DNA of 12,017 nt from Heritagella sp051881655 (lineage in GTDB: Bacteria > Bacillota > Clostridia > Oscillospirales > Acutalibacteraceae). How positions within the stretch are numbered: the first letter of the stretch is position 1; each line of letters opens with the position of its first letter. The notes under the pieces are model-generated. The model did not search any database, was not told the origin of the DNA, and worked only from the letters and a program-made list of their open reading frames with translations. The DNA lies in NCBI GenBank assembly GCA_051881655.1, contig JBJEQH010000133.1:1-12017 (forward strand), given 5' to 3'. Positions 6,376-12,017 of the stretch are shown here, in pieces. Both the position numbers and the translations under genes were made by a program.

Positions 6376-6969
6376 GGCCATGGCGCCGAACTCGGCCATT
6401 TTGCTCTCGGGATGGACAATCAGCCACTTGTTCACGGCGGCCAGCAGGCGGTTCTCCCCGTCGCGGGGGATCTGGGTGGTCAGCTTGCCGTTGGTGCCGC
6501 GGGGCAGAACCACCACGCAGCGGAAGGGCTCGCTGGCGTTGCAGGGGGCAAAGTGCAGGGTGGTGGCATAGACCTCGATGCAGGTGCCGGCCGGTACGAG
6601 GAACGCCTCGACCTTGCTGCTGTCATAGGCAAAGGTCTCGGGGTCGATGTCCTGCTCCTTGCCCAGCAGCAGGATCAGATCATTGACCGCCACATTTACC
6701 TCAGAATCGCGGTGATACTCCAGGCCGTTGAGCTTGTGGTTGCTGCCGTTGCAGTAGCCGATCTGGATGGGCATGCCGCCGTACACCTGATCGCGGAAAG
6801 CGGCAAAGCTGTCCACCTTCTCGATCTCCGGGTCGCTGGCCACATAGATGGTGTGGTCCGCCGGGCACTCGGTGTTCATCATGGCCTCGCACAGGCTGGT
6901 GCAGTCCACCGTGGTGATTACTTTTCCGTAGGGGCGGAACGCTTCGTCATGGACATTCTGAATTTTCAT
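6346..6969 (-). CDS. DUF4867 family cupin-like protein, sugar-operon associated
   Basis: This 207-residue soluble protein starts MKIQNVHDEAFRPYGKVI. The blocks YGGMPIQIGYCNGSN (63-77), LNGLEYHRDSEVNVA (80-94), FLVPAGTCIEVYATTLHFAPC (123-143) and NKWLIVHPES (180-189) are those I associate with DUF4867. H86-x3-E90 and H139 look like metal ligands of a cupin barrel. Some sugar isomerases and lyases are built this way, so a sugar-isomerising or epimerising role is a reasonable guess, not shown. The ATG at 6969 has AAAGGAG 10 nt upstream. It follows xylB by 35 bp in the same direction, so it is co-transcribed and probably acts on the same or a related pentose. The last residues, SITGENITL, are encoded by the first unit of a repeat array. 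Confidence 0.75.
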   Translation of the reverse strand: MKIQNVHDEAFRPYGKVITTVDCTSLCEAMMNTECPADHTIYVASDPEIEKVDSFAAFRDQVYGGMPIQIGYCNGSNHKLNGLEYHRDSEVNVAVNDLILLLGKEQDIDPETFAYDSSKVEAFLVPAGTCIEVYATTLHFAPCNASEPFRCVVVLPRGTNGKLTTQIPRDGENRLLAAVNKWLIVHPESKMAEFGAMASITGENITL

Positions 6970-7004
6970 GGTCAAAAGACTCCTTTCCATATAGAACCGG
7001 CCGC

Positions 7005-8528
7005 TTACAGGGCAGCCAGCTGCTTGTAATTCTCTTTCAGGGCCGGGTACAGACCGCGGTACACCTGATAGTATTTCTCATAGACCGGCACGTTCTCCGC
7101 GATGGGCGGCTGCGGGTCGTTATAGCGGATGACCTCGCGGCAGGCCTGCTGCACGCTGTCGTAAATGCCCACGCCCACGCCGGCCAGAATGGCCACGCCC
7201 AGGGCGGGCCCTTCCTTGCTGACCACGGTCTTCACGTCACAGGCAAAGGTATCGGCCAGCATCTGGCGCCACAGGGGGCTGCTTCCGCCGCCGCCGCAGG
7301 CCAGCATCTCCTGAATCTCGACGCCCATGCCGCGCAGAATCTCCACACTGTCGCGCTGGGAGAAGGTCACGCCCTCCATCACGGCGCGCAGCATATCGTA
7401 CTTGGTGTGGATGGCCGACAGGCCGAAGAACACACCGCGGCAGTCGGGATCCAGATGTGGGGTGCGCTCGCCCATCAGATAGGGCAGATACAGCAGCTTG
7501 TTGCAGCCGATGGGCACACGGGCCGCCTGCTGGTCCATCAGGAAGTACGGGTCCTTCCCCATACCGGCCGCCGTGGCTTTTTCCTCCAGGCAGAAGTTGT
7601 CGCGGTACCACTTCAGGCTGAGACCGGCGCCCTGGGTCACGCCCATCACATGCCAGCAGCCGGGCACCGCACAGCAGAAGGTGTGCACACGGCCCTGCGG
7701 GTCGATGGACATCTCATCGGTATGGGCAAACACCACGCCGCTGGTGCCGATGGTGACAAACGCCTTGCCGTCCTCGACCACGCCGGTTCCCACGGCCGCC
7801 GCCGCGTTGTCCCCGGCGCCGCCGACCACCGGCGTGCCCTCGCACAGGCCGGTCAGCGCGGCCGCCTGGGCCGTGACGGTGCCGGTCACCTCGGGCGACT
7901 CGTACACCTTGGCCAGCAGCTTTTTGTCAATCGCCAGCTTTTCCAGAACCTCGTCGCTCCAGCAGCGGTTGCGGATATCCAGAAGCTGCATTCCGGAGGC
8001 ATCGGATACCTCGGTGGCGAACTCGCCGGTCAGCATGTACCGCACATAGTCCTTCGGCAGCAGGATATGGGCGCATTTCTCATAGATCTCGGGCTCGTGA
8101 TTGCGGACCCACAGGATTTTGGAGGCCGTAAAGCCCGTCATCGCCGGGTTGGCGGTGATCTCGATCAGCCGCTCTTTCCCCACGCGCTCGGTCAGCTCTT
8201 CGCACTCTTTGGCGGTGCGCTGGTCGCACCAGATGATCGACCGGCGCAGAACCTGGCCGTCCGCATCCAGCATCACCAGGCCGTGCATCTGGCCCGAAAT
8301 GCCGATGCCCTTGATATCCGCCGCCTCCACGCCGCTCTTCTCGATCACCAGGCGGATGGTCTGCGCCGCCGCATTCCACCAGTCCTGGGGATCCTGCTCG
8401 GCCCAGCCGTTCTGCGGCTGGTACATGGGATATTCAATGGTCGCATTGGCCATCACGTTTCCCTTGGTATCAAACAGCACCGTTTTGGTACCGCTGGTGC
8501 CCAGGTCAATTCCGATCAGATATTGCAT
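7005..8528 (-). CDS. xylB: Xylulokinase
   Basis: This is a 507-residue FGGY-family kinase of full length (family about 480-510). The N-terminal phosphate motif is IGIDLGTSGTKTVLFD (5-20) with D8. GISGQMHGLVMLD (76-88) carries the Met-His pair (81-82) typical of xylulokinase rather than glycerol or gluconate kinase. SIIWCDQRT (97-105) and GGAGDNAAAAVG (236-247) place the catalytic base at D240. The C-terminal domain has TIGTSGVVF (259-267) and ACGGGGSSPLWRQM (410-423). It would convert D-xylulose plus ATP to xylulose 5-phosphate for the pentose phosphate or phosphoketolase route, in the cytoplasm. The ATG at 8528 has GAGGAG 9 nt upstream; the in-frame ATG at 8558 is poorly placed. It lies downstream of a GH3 xylosidase gene. 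No xylose isomerase is in the window. Confidence 0.95.
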   Translation of the reverse strand: MQYLIGIDLGTSGTKTVLFDTKGNVMANATIEYPMYQPQNGWAEQDPQDWWNAAAQTIRLVIEKSGVEAADIKGIGISGQMHGLVMLDADGQVLRRSIIWCDQRTAKECEELTERVGKERLIEITANPAMTGFTASKILWVRNHEPEIYEKCAHILLPKDYVRYMLTGEFATEVSDASGMQLLDIRNRCWSDEVLEKLAIDKKLLAKVYESPEVTGTVTAQAAALTGLCEGTPVVGGAGDNAAAAVGTGVVEDGKAFVTIGTSGVVFAHTDEMSIDPQGRVHTFCCAVPGCWHVMGVTQGAGLSLKWYRDNFCLEEKATAAGMGKDPYFLMDQQAARVPIGCNKLLYLPYLMGERTPHLDPDCRGVFFGLSAIHTKYDMLRAVMEGVTFSQRDSVEILRGMGVEIQEMLACGGGGSSPLWRQMLADTFACDVKTVVSKEGPALGVAILAGVGVGIYDSVQQACREVIRYNDPQPPIAENVPVYEKYYQVYRGLYPALKENYKQLAAL

Positions 8529-8563
8529 GCCGTAACACTCCTCTAAACAAAACTTCATGAAAA

Positions 8564-8582
8564 CCCCCGAAAAACGCGGGGG
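8564..8582 (-). other. Hairpin in the xylB leader
   Basis: CCCCCG (8564-8569) and CGGGGG (8577-8582) pair around a 7-nt loop. On the minus strand TTTTC follows. It sits between the xylB promoter and its ribosome binding site. It could be a weak terminator for readthrough from the GH3 gene, an attenuator, or a leader-stabilising hairpin; the short stem and short T-run do not decide between these. Confidence 0.5.
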
Positions 8583-8593
8583 ATTCCTTCTAT

Positions 8594-8623
8594 TAGTTTG
8601 CAGAATTTTTATGGCTTTGTCAA
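8594..8623 (-). promoter_or_regulatory. xylB promoter with candidate operator
   Basis: On the minus strand a perfect TTGACA (8623-8618) is followed after 17 bp by CAAACT (8600-8595), a weak -10. TGCAAACTA (8602-8594) covers this -10 and recurs at the GH3 promoter inside a perfect palindrome. A weak -10 under a repeated motif suggests regulation, either repression or the need for an activator. CAAACTAA is also a half-site of the known Firmicute XylR operator type. Confidence 0.6.
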
Positions 8624-8669
8624 GTGTTTTCCCCGCATGTCCGTACAATTTGCATACAATTTGCCGGAT

Positions 8670-10805
8670 TTACCGCGTAACCTCCACCGAAAGGGGCGCC
8701 TGCCCGGCCAGCTCGACGCTGCGGGCATCCGGCTGCGTCAGGCCGAAATACAGGGTGTAGCGCCGCCCGGCCAGCACCCGCCGGCCCTGCTCGTTCACCG
8801 ATTCGAACCGGTCACGGGGAACCCGCAGGCGGACCTGTGCCCCCTGCCCGGGCTGCAGGAATACATGGGTAAACCCGCACAAACTGACATTGGGCACCGC
8901 AAAGGGGGAATCGTGATCCCGGATGTACGCCTGCAGCGTGACCTCCTCGGCAAAAGCGCCGGTATTCTCCACCCGCATTTCCAGGGTGACCCCCGCAAAG
9001 CCCGCGGGGCCGTCCGGCTCCTTCTCCGCCGTCAGGCCGGACAGGGCAAAGCGGCTGTAGCTAAGGCCGAACCCGAAGGGATACAGGGCGGGCACCTGCA
9101 TATACCGGTAGGTGCGCCCCTGCATGCGGTAATCGGTAAAGTCCGGCAGATCCGCTTCGCTGCGGTAGAAGGTGACCGGCAGCCGCCCGCCGGGGCAGGC
9201 CAGCCCGAACAGCACCCGCGCGGCGGCCAGCCCGCCCAGGGCCCCGGGGTACCACACGTTGAGAATGGCCCGGCAGCGCTCCTCCTCCCCACCGAAGGTC
9301 ACGGCGCTTCCGGTTCCCAGCAGCAGAACCACCGGCTTGCCGGTGTCCAGCACCGCCTTGAGCAGCTCCTGCTGGTGGCCCGGCAGCTTCAGGTCCCCCT
9401 TGTCCCCGGCGCCGTAGGGATTGCTGGTGCAGCCCTCTTCCCCCTCGAACTCGCCGTCCAGCCCCAGGCACAGCAGGGTCACGTCCGCCTGCCGGGCGGT
9501 GAACACCGCTTCGGCCAGCCGGTCATTCACCCGGGCCAGGCCCTCCTCCGCCGCATCCCGGTACAGCGGGCAGCCCTCGGAATAGAAGACCCGGATTTTA
9601 TCCCCCGCCAGCTGGTGGATCCCCTCCAGAAGGGTCACATTCCGGGAGGGGGTGCCGTTGTAATTGCCGCGCAGCATCACGCGGCTGTCCGCATTGGGGC
9701 CGATGACCGCCACGGATGAGAGTTTTTCGGGGCAGAGGGGCAGGATGCCGTCGTTTTTCAGCAGCACCATGGATTTTTCCGCGGCCCGCACCGCCACCGC
9801 GTGGTTTTCCTCCGTGTCGTTTTCGGTATAGGGGATCCGGTCGTACTCGCAGTCATCCGCGAACAGGCCCAGCCGGAACCGCGTCGCCATCAGGTTTTCG
9901 CAGGCGCGGGTCACGTCCTCCTCCTTCAGCTTTCCCTCCTCCACGGCGGTGATGGCCTGCAGGAACACCTCGCCGCAGTTCAGGTCGCAGCCGTTTTCGA
10001 TCGCCAGCACTGCCGATTCCACCGCGTTTTTGGTGACCTTGTGGTGCTCGTGGAAATCGGCAATGGCCCAGCAGTCGCTGGTGACGTGCCCCTGAAAGCC
10101 CCACTGCTCCCGCAGAATCTCCGTCAGCAGCCGGTGGCTGCCGCAGCAGGGCTCTCCGCCGGTGCGGTTGTACGCGCCCATCAGGCTCTCCACATCCGCC
10201 TCTTTCACGCACGCCTCGAAGGCCGGCAGATACGTCTCCCACAGATCCTTCTCGCTGACCTCGGCGTTAAACTCGTGGCGCAGCCCCTCGGGCCCGCTGT
10301 GCACGGCGAAGTGCTTGGCGCACGCCGCCAGCTTCAGGTATTTGCCGTCCCCCTGCAGGCCGCGCACAAAGGCCACGCCCATGCGGGAGGTGAGGTACGG
10401 ATCCTCGCCGTACGTCTCATGGCCGCGGCCCCAGCGGGGGTCGCGGAAGATATTCACATTGGGGGACCAGAACGTCAGCCCCTTATAGATATCGCGGTCG
10501 CCCTGCGCCCGGTAGGCGTTGTGCTTGGCGCGGCCCTCGGTGGCGATGATGCCGGCCACCTTCTGCAGGTACGCCTCGTCAAACATGGCCGCCAGCGCGA
10601 TGGCCTGGGGGAATACCGTGGCGGTTCCCGCGCGGGCCACCCCGTGCAGTCCCTCGTTCCACCAGTTGTACTCGGGGATGCCCAGCCGGGGGATGGCCGG
10701 GGCCCGGAAGGTCATCTGATACACCTTTTCTTCCAGCGTCATTTTTGCCACCAGCTCTTTTGCCTTCTCATGGGCCTGCCGGTGGGTCATTCTCCTCTCG
10801 GACAC
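8670..10805 (-). CDS. Glycoside hydrolase family 3, probable beta-xylosidase
   Basis: This is a 711-residue GH3 enzyme with all three usual parts. A TIM-barrel domain (about 15-310) has EYNWWNEGLHGVAR (45-58), SPNVNIFRDPRWGRGHETYGEDP (114-136), the K164-H165 pair in CAKHFAVHSGPE, and the nucleophile D244 in HVTSDCWAI. An alpha/beta sandwich (about 340-590) includes GEFEGEEG and GDLKLPGHQQELL. A fibronectin III-like C-terminus (about 620-711) has VENTG and the FGLSYS entry motif. The NWWNEGLHGVAR signature is typical of the beta-xylosidase/arabinofuranosidase branch; xylose release from xylo-oligosaccharides fits the neighbouring xylB. There is no signal peptide, so it acts in the cytoplasm on imported oligosaccharides. 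The GTG at 10805 is preferred because AGAGGGG lies 6 nt upstream; the ATG at 10790 has AGGAG only 1 nt away. Substrate is inferred. Confidence 0.92.
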   Translation of the reverse strand: MSERRMTHRQAHEKAKELVAKMTLEEKVYQMTFRAPAIPRLGIPEYNWWNEGLHGVARAGTATVFPQAIALAAMFDEAYLQKVAGIIATEGRAKHNAYRAQGDRDIYKGLTFWSPNVNIFRDPRWGRGHETYGEDPYLTSRMGVAFVRGLQGDGKYLKLAACAKHFAVHSGPEGLRHEFNAEVSEKDLWETYLPAFEACVKEADVESLMGAYNRTGGEPCCGSHRLLTEILREQWGFQGHVTSDCWAIADFHEHHKVTKNAVESAVLAIENGCDLNCGEVFLQAITAVEEGKLKEEDVTRACENLMATRFRLGLFADDCEYDRIPYTENDTEENHAVAVRAAEKSMVLLKNDGILPLCPEKLSSVAVIGPNADSRVMLRGNYNGTPSRNVTLLEGIHQLAGDKIRVFYSEGCPLYRDAAEEGLARVNDRLAEAVFTARQADVTLLCLGLDGEFEGEEGCTSNPYGAGDKGDLKLPGHQQELLKAVLDTGKPVVLLLGTGSAVTFGGEEERCRAILNVWYPGALGGLAAARVLFGLACPGGRLPVTFYRSEADLPDFTDYRMQGRTYRYMQVPALYPFGFGLSYSRFALSGLTAEKEPDGPAGFAGVTLEMRVENTGAFAEEVTLQAYIRDHDSPFAVPNVSLCGFTHVFLQPGQGAQVRLRVPRDRFESVNEQGRRVLAGRRYTLYFGLTQPDARSVELAGQAPLSVEVTR

Positions 10806-10822
10806 AGCGATCCCCTCTCTCT

Positions 10823-10832
10823 GTTTGCAAAC
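10823..10832 (-). promoter_or_regulatory. Candidate operator in the GH3 leader
   Basis: GTTTGCAAAC is a perfect 10-bp palindrome lying about 13-22 nt after the likely transcription start and before the ribosome binding site, a usual place for a repressor site. The minus-strand stretch TAGTTTGCA is shared with the xylB promoter region. Sites made of GTTTG/CAAAC halves are known for xylose repressors of Firmicutes, but with longer spacing; the regulator itself is not in the window. Confidence 0.5.
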
Positions 10833-10851
10833 TATGTTCTCTTTCTATTTT

Positions 10852-10879
10852 ATTATACAGCAAACCGGGAAAAAGTCCA
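10852..10879 (-). promoter_or_regulatory. Sigma-A promoter of the GH3 gene
   Basis: On the minus strand TGGACT (10879-10874) and a perfect TATAAT (10857-10852) are 16 bp apart. The leader to the GTG at 10805 is about 40 nt and holds the palindrome GTTTGCAAAC. Confidence 0.75.
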
Positions 10880-10904
10880 TAGATGCGCAAAATTTCTTTG
10901 GCAG

Positions 10905-11106
10905 GGTCTCCCGCCCGCCGGGACGCGCGAAGCAAAACCCGACCCCCGCGCCGGAAACGATGGGCCATGCCGCCCGCCGGGGGCACGGGAGATGAAGCCC
11001 GCCCCCGCGCCGGAAACGATGGGCCATGCCGCCCCGCCGGGGGCGCGGCAGACAAAACCCGTCCCCCGCGCCGGAGACGATGGGCCATGCCGCCCCGCCG
11101 GGGGCT
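10905..11106. repeat. GC-rich 60-bp tandem repeat, about 3.5 copies
   Basis: The core CCGGARACGATGGGCCATGC begins at 10951, 11010 and 11071 (periods 59 and 61). It is followed each time by CGCCC(C)GCCGGGGG and then by a variable part ending in a run of C. A half copy without the core lies at about 10905-10948. Each copy holds the 9-bp palindrome ATGGGCCAT between GC-rich arms that can pair. It lies between the GH3 promoter and a minus-strand terminator. Short proline/arginine-rich frames run through it on both strands, but none has a ribosome binding site. Confidence 0.88.
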
Positions 11107-11116
11107 GTAGGGGCGC

Positions 11117-11151
11117 AAAAAAAGAGCTTCTCTTTTTACAGAGAAGCTCTT
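11117..11151 (-). terminator. Intrinsic terminator ending the gene-free AT-rich region
   Basis: An 11-bp perfect stem (AAGAGCTTCTC 11122-11132, GAGAAGCTCTT 11141-11151) has an 8-nt loop. On the minus strand it runs into T7 (11123-11117). The plus strand has no T-run after the stem. It therefore ends a minus-strand transcript coming from the region to its right, although no protein gene is there. Confidence 0.9.
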
Positions 11152-11187
11152 GGTCTGTCAGCTGTTCAGCTGGTCGCTACGTGTTCT

Positions 11188-11224
11188 TTGGACTCACCCT
11201 TTCCCGAAAGGAGCATTCCTTTCG
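11188..11224 (-). repeat. Hairpin plus GAAAGGGTGAG box, copy 3
   Basis: The box GAAAGGGTGAGTCCAA (11203-11188) follows one base after a perfect 8-bp hairpin, CGAAAGGA-ATGC-TCCTTTCG (11224-11205). A TTCGAA site lies at the outer edge of the hairpin. Confidence 0.8.
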
Positions 11225-11262
11225 AAAACCTGATTCGTTTTTTGCCGTACGATGGGTTTTTA

Positions 11263-11287
11263 TTACTTGTACATGGGAGTTTCCTCC
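11263..11287 (-). other. Element M6: ribosome binding site plus 3-codon ORF
   Basis: GGAGGA (11287-11282), 7 nt, then ATG-TAC-AAG-TAA (11274-11263), reading Met-Tyr-Lys-stop. GGAG-GAAA-CTCC can fold as a 4-bp stem closing a GAAA tetraloop. It is the last such element before the terminator. Confidence 0.7.
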
Positions 11288-11374
11288 GCGAAATTCGAAA
11301 TCAAGGGTTGGTAAAATCGGAACGGAATATTGGGTTTTCCTGCGGCAGCTGCCGTACCAAAACCCGTCAGCTTC

Positions 11375-11397
11375 CTAAATCATCGGAAGTGTCCTCC
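11375..11397 (-). other. Element M5: ribosome binding site plus 2-codon ORF
   Basis: GGAGGA (11397-11392), 8 nt, then ATG-ATT-TAG (11383-11375), reading Met-Ile-stop. It differs from the other copies in having one extra base in the spacer (CACTTCCG). Confidence 0.65.
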
Positions 11398-11500
11398 TGA
11401 GGAAGTATCCTCTGCTGAAAGTCGGATTCCTTTTTCGATTCTCTTTCCGAAAAGTTTCCTTTTCAGAACCTACCAGGGTCGGCGAAATTGAACTAGAACT

Positions 11501-11531
11501 TTGGACTCACCCTTTCCGTTTATTCGAAACG
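11501..11531 (-). repeat. Hairpin plus GAAAGGGTGAG box, copy 2
   Basis: The box GAAAGGGTGAGTCCAA (11516-11501) is identical to copy 3 and directly follows a 5-bp hairpin, CGTTT-CGAAT-AAACG (11531-11517), that includes a TTCGAA site. Confidence 0.8.
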
Positions 11532-11577
11532 ATTTCCAAATCTTCTAACCAATACCCTTTTCATTGGGATTCCCTCC
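11520..11577 (-). other. Element M4: ribosome binding site plus 14-codon ORF
   Basis: GGAGGG (11577-11572), 7 nt, then an ORF from ATG at 11564 to TAA at 11520. It encodes MKRVLVRRFGNRFE, a basic peptide with five Lys/Arg out of 14. It is the only one of the six long enough to be a peptide of any size. Its end overlaps the hairpin that precedes the second GAAAGGGTGAG box. Translation is possible but unproven. Confidence 0.6.
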
Positions 11578-11669
11578 TGAATGGGCATTTTCAATTTTCG
11601 TCTTGCTTGCTTATGGTGGATAGCCTGTGGGCTCTCTTCCTCTGGCGATTTCAAAAGCACACAGACCGG

Positions 11670-11697
11670 TCAGATCGTGTACATTGGACTATCCTCC
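11670..11697 (-). other. Element M3: ribosome binding site plus 4-codon ORF
   Basis: GGAGGA (11697-11692), 7 nt (TAGTCCA), then ATG-TAC-ACG-ATC-TGA, reading Met-Tyr-Thr-Ile-stop. Confidence 0.7.
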
Positions 11698-11791
11698 TGC
11701 TGAGATTTTTTTCTGCATTTTTAAGAAGGCCATCATGGTTCTTCATCCTTTCTTGGGAAAAGAGAAAAACGGATCTTCTTGCGGAATTTAC

Positions 11792-11813
11792 TCAGTACAT
11801 TGGATGTTCCTCC
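11792..11813 (-). other. Element M2: ribosome binding site plus 2-codon ORF
   Basis: GGAGGA (11813-11808), 7 nt (ACATCCA), then ATG-TAC-TGA, reading Met-Tyr-stop. TTGGA and TCCAA can pair as a 5-bp stem, placing GGAACA in the loop and closing the ribosome binding site. Confidence 0.7.
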
Positions 11814-11868
11814 AACGGAAAAATCATAGGTGTATCATGAAGATTCTGAATAAAAACGAGATCTCTGT

Positions 11869-11927
11869 TTGGGGCTCACCCTTTCTGATGAACCAAACCG
11901 GATTTTTCGAAAAGAAGGTTCCGGTTT
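11869..11927 (-). repeat. Hairpin plus GAAAGGGTGAG box, copy 1
   Basis: The box GAAAGGGTGAGCCCCAA (11885-11869) has one substitution and one extra C relative to the others. It follows an 8-bp hairpin, AAACCGGA/TCCGGTTT (11927-11920 with 11902-11895), whose loop holds TTCGAA, after a 9-nt gap. Confidence 0.75.
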
Positions 11928-11958
11928 CAGAATTCTCCGTTCTTTCTTTTTCGACTGC

Positions 11959-11980
11959 TCAGAACATCGGATTTTCCTCC
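11959..11980 (-). other. Element M1: ribosome binding site plus 2-codon ORF
   Basis: GGAGGA (11980-11975), 7 nt (AAATCCG), then ATG-TTC-TGA, reading Met-Phe-stop. CGGA and TCCG can pair as a 4-bp stem with GGAAAA in the loop. It is the copy nearest the right edge; more may follow outside. Confidence 0.7.
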
Positions 11981-12017
11981 GGCTTTTTCTGCCTGAATGA
12001 AAGTGGCCTGTGTTCGT

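Larger units (their letters stand above)
11117..12017 (-). ncRNA. Possible large structured RNA or chain of minimal ORFs
   Basis: About 900 bp hold no normal gene and are plainly AT-richer (a sampled line is about 42% GC) than the neighbouring genes at about 65%. The region ends in a minus-strand terminator. The minus strand carries six GGAGGA-to-ATG elements, three GAAAGGGTGAG boxes each preceded by a hairpin, and four TTCGAA sites. A perfect 12-bp palindrome, CGGCAGCTGCCG, lies at 11343-11354. I see no promoter inside that I trust, so the 5' end is probably beyond the right edge. A large ornate RNA (the classes OLE, GOLLD and ROOL are of comparable size), a protein-sequestering RNA, or remains of a mobile element are all possible. 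I cannot assign it to a known class. The region is real as a feature; the RNA call is inference. Confidence 0.55.

Noticed and set aside
7407..8546. 379-codon plus-strand open frame
   Set aside because: Antisense of xylB; the xylB frame has all kinase motifs, this one has none.
10768..11118. 116-codon minus-strand Arg/Pro-rich frame through the GC-rich repeat
   Set aside because: It runs through the tandem repeat, the GH3 promoter and the GH3 start in another frame, and has no ribosome site; its apparent protein repeat is only the DNA repeat.
9801..11378. 525-codon plus-strand open frame
   Set aside because: It is antisense to the GH3 gene, then crosses its promoter, the GC-rich repeat and a terminator. 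No family features or ribosome site.
11607..11840. 77-codon plus-strand frame in the AT-rich block
   Set aside because: It has no ribosome binding site, lies opposite the predicted direction of transcription given by the terminator, and crosses two of the minus-strand start elements.
11160..12017. T-box, tRNA, tmRNA or known riboswitch
   Set aside because: GGGTGAG recalls the T-box AGGGTGG sequence, but the rest of that motif (ACCGCG) and a downstream gene are missing. No tRNA cloverleaf or other known core was seen. An Rfam search would settle this.

Overview
The window looks like a piece of a GC-rich, spore-forming, anaerobic Firmicute chromosome, most likely Clostridia of the Oscillospiraceae/Ruminococcaceae type. 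The reasons are the sporulation genes yqfC, yqfD and ylbJ, strong AGGAGG ribosome binding sites, Firmicute-type intrinsic terminators, and a plant-xylan sugar module. This placement is an inference from gene content and composition; no rRNA or marker gene is present.

Layout. (1) Positions 1-2615 hold a divergent sporulation locus: yqfC-yqfD on the minus strand (yqfD runs off the left edge) and ylbJ on the plus strand. Sigma-E-like promoters face away from each other in the 123-bp gap. (2) At 2688-2927 is a small four-cysteine protein, followed by two strong hairpin terminators. (3) Positions 3152-5831 (minus) hold three envelope or unknown-function genes: a triple zinc-ribbon protein, a four-helix membrane protein directly upstream of it, and a separately promoted signal-peptide/membrane protein with a YcxB-like C-terminal domain. 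(4) Positions 5985-10805 (minus) form a xylose/xylo-oligosaccharide module: a GH3 beta-xylosidase-like enzyme, xylulokinase (xylB) and a DUF4867 cupin-like protein. The GH3 enzyme would release xylose in the cytoplasm. XylB would phosphorylate xylulose after an isomerase that is not in this window. The DUF4867 protein is probably an accessory sugar enzyme. The GH3 and xylB control regions share a TAGTTTGCA motif. The 3' end of the DUF4867 gene runs into an AT-rich array of about seven 31/56-bp hairpin repeats that ends at the operon terminator. (5) At about 10905-11106 is a GC-rich 60-bp tandem repeat of about 3.5 copies.

(6) The most unusual part is 11117-12017. It is about 900 bp, clearly AT-richer than the rest, has no normal gene, and ends (minus strand) in a strong intrinsic terminator. 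On the minus strand it carries six copies of a GGAGGA-7/8-nt-ATG element. Each is a near-ideal ribosome binding site plus start codon, followed almost at once by a stop (2, 2, 4, 14, 2 and 3 codons). It also carries three copies of a hairpin plus GAAAGGGTGAG box. I read it as a large structured RNA or a chain of minimal ORFs, and I do not recognise it as a known family. It continues past the right edge.
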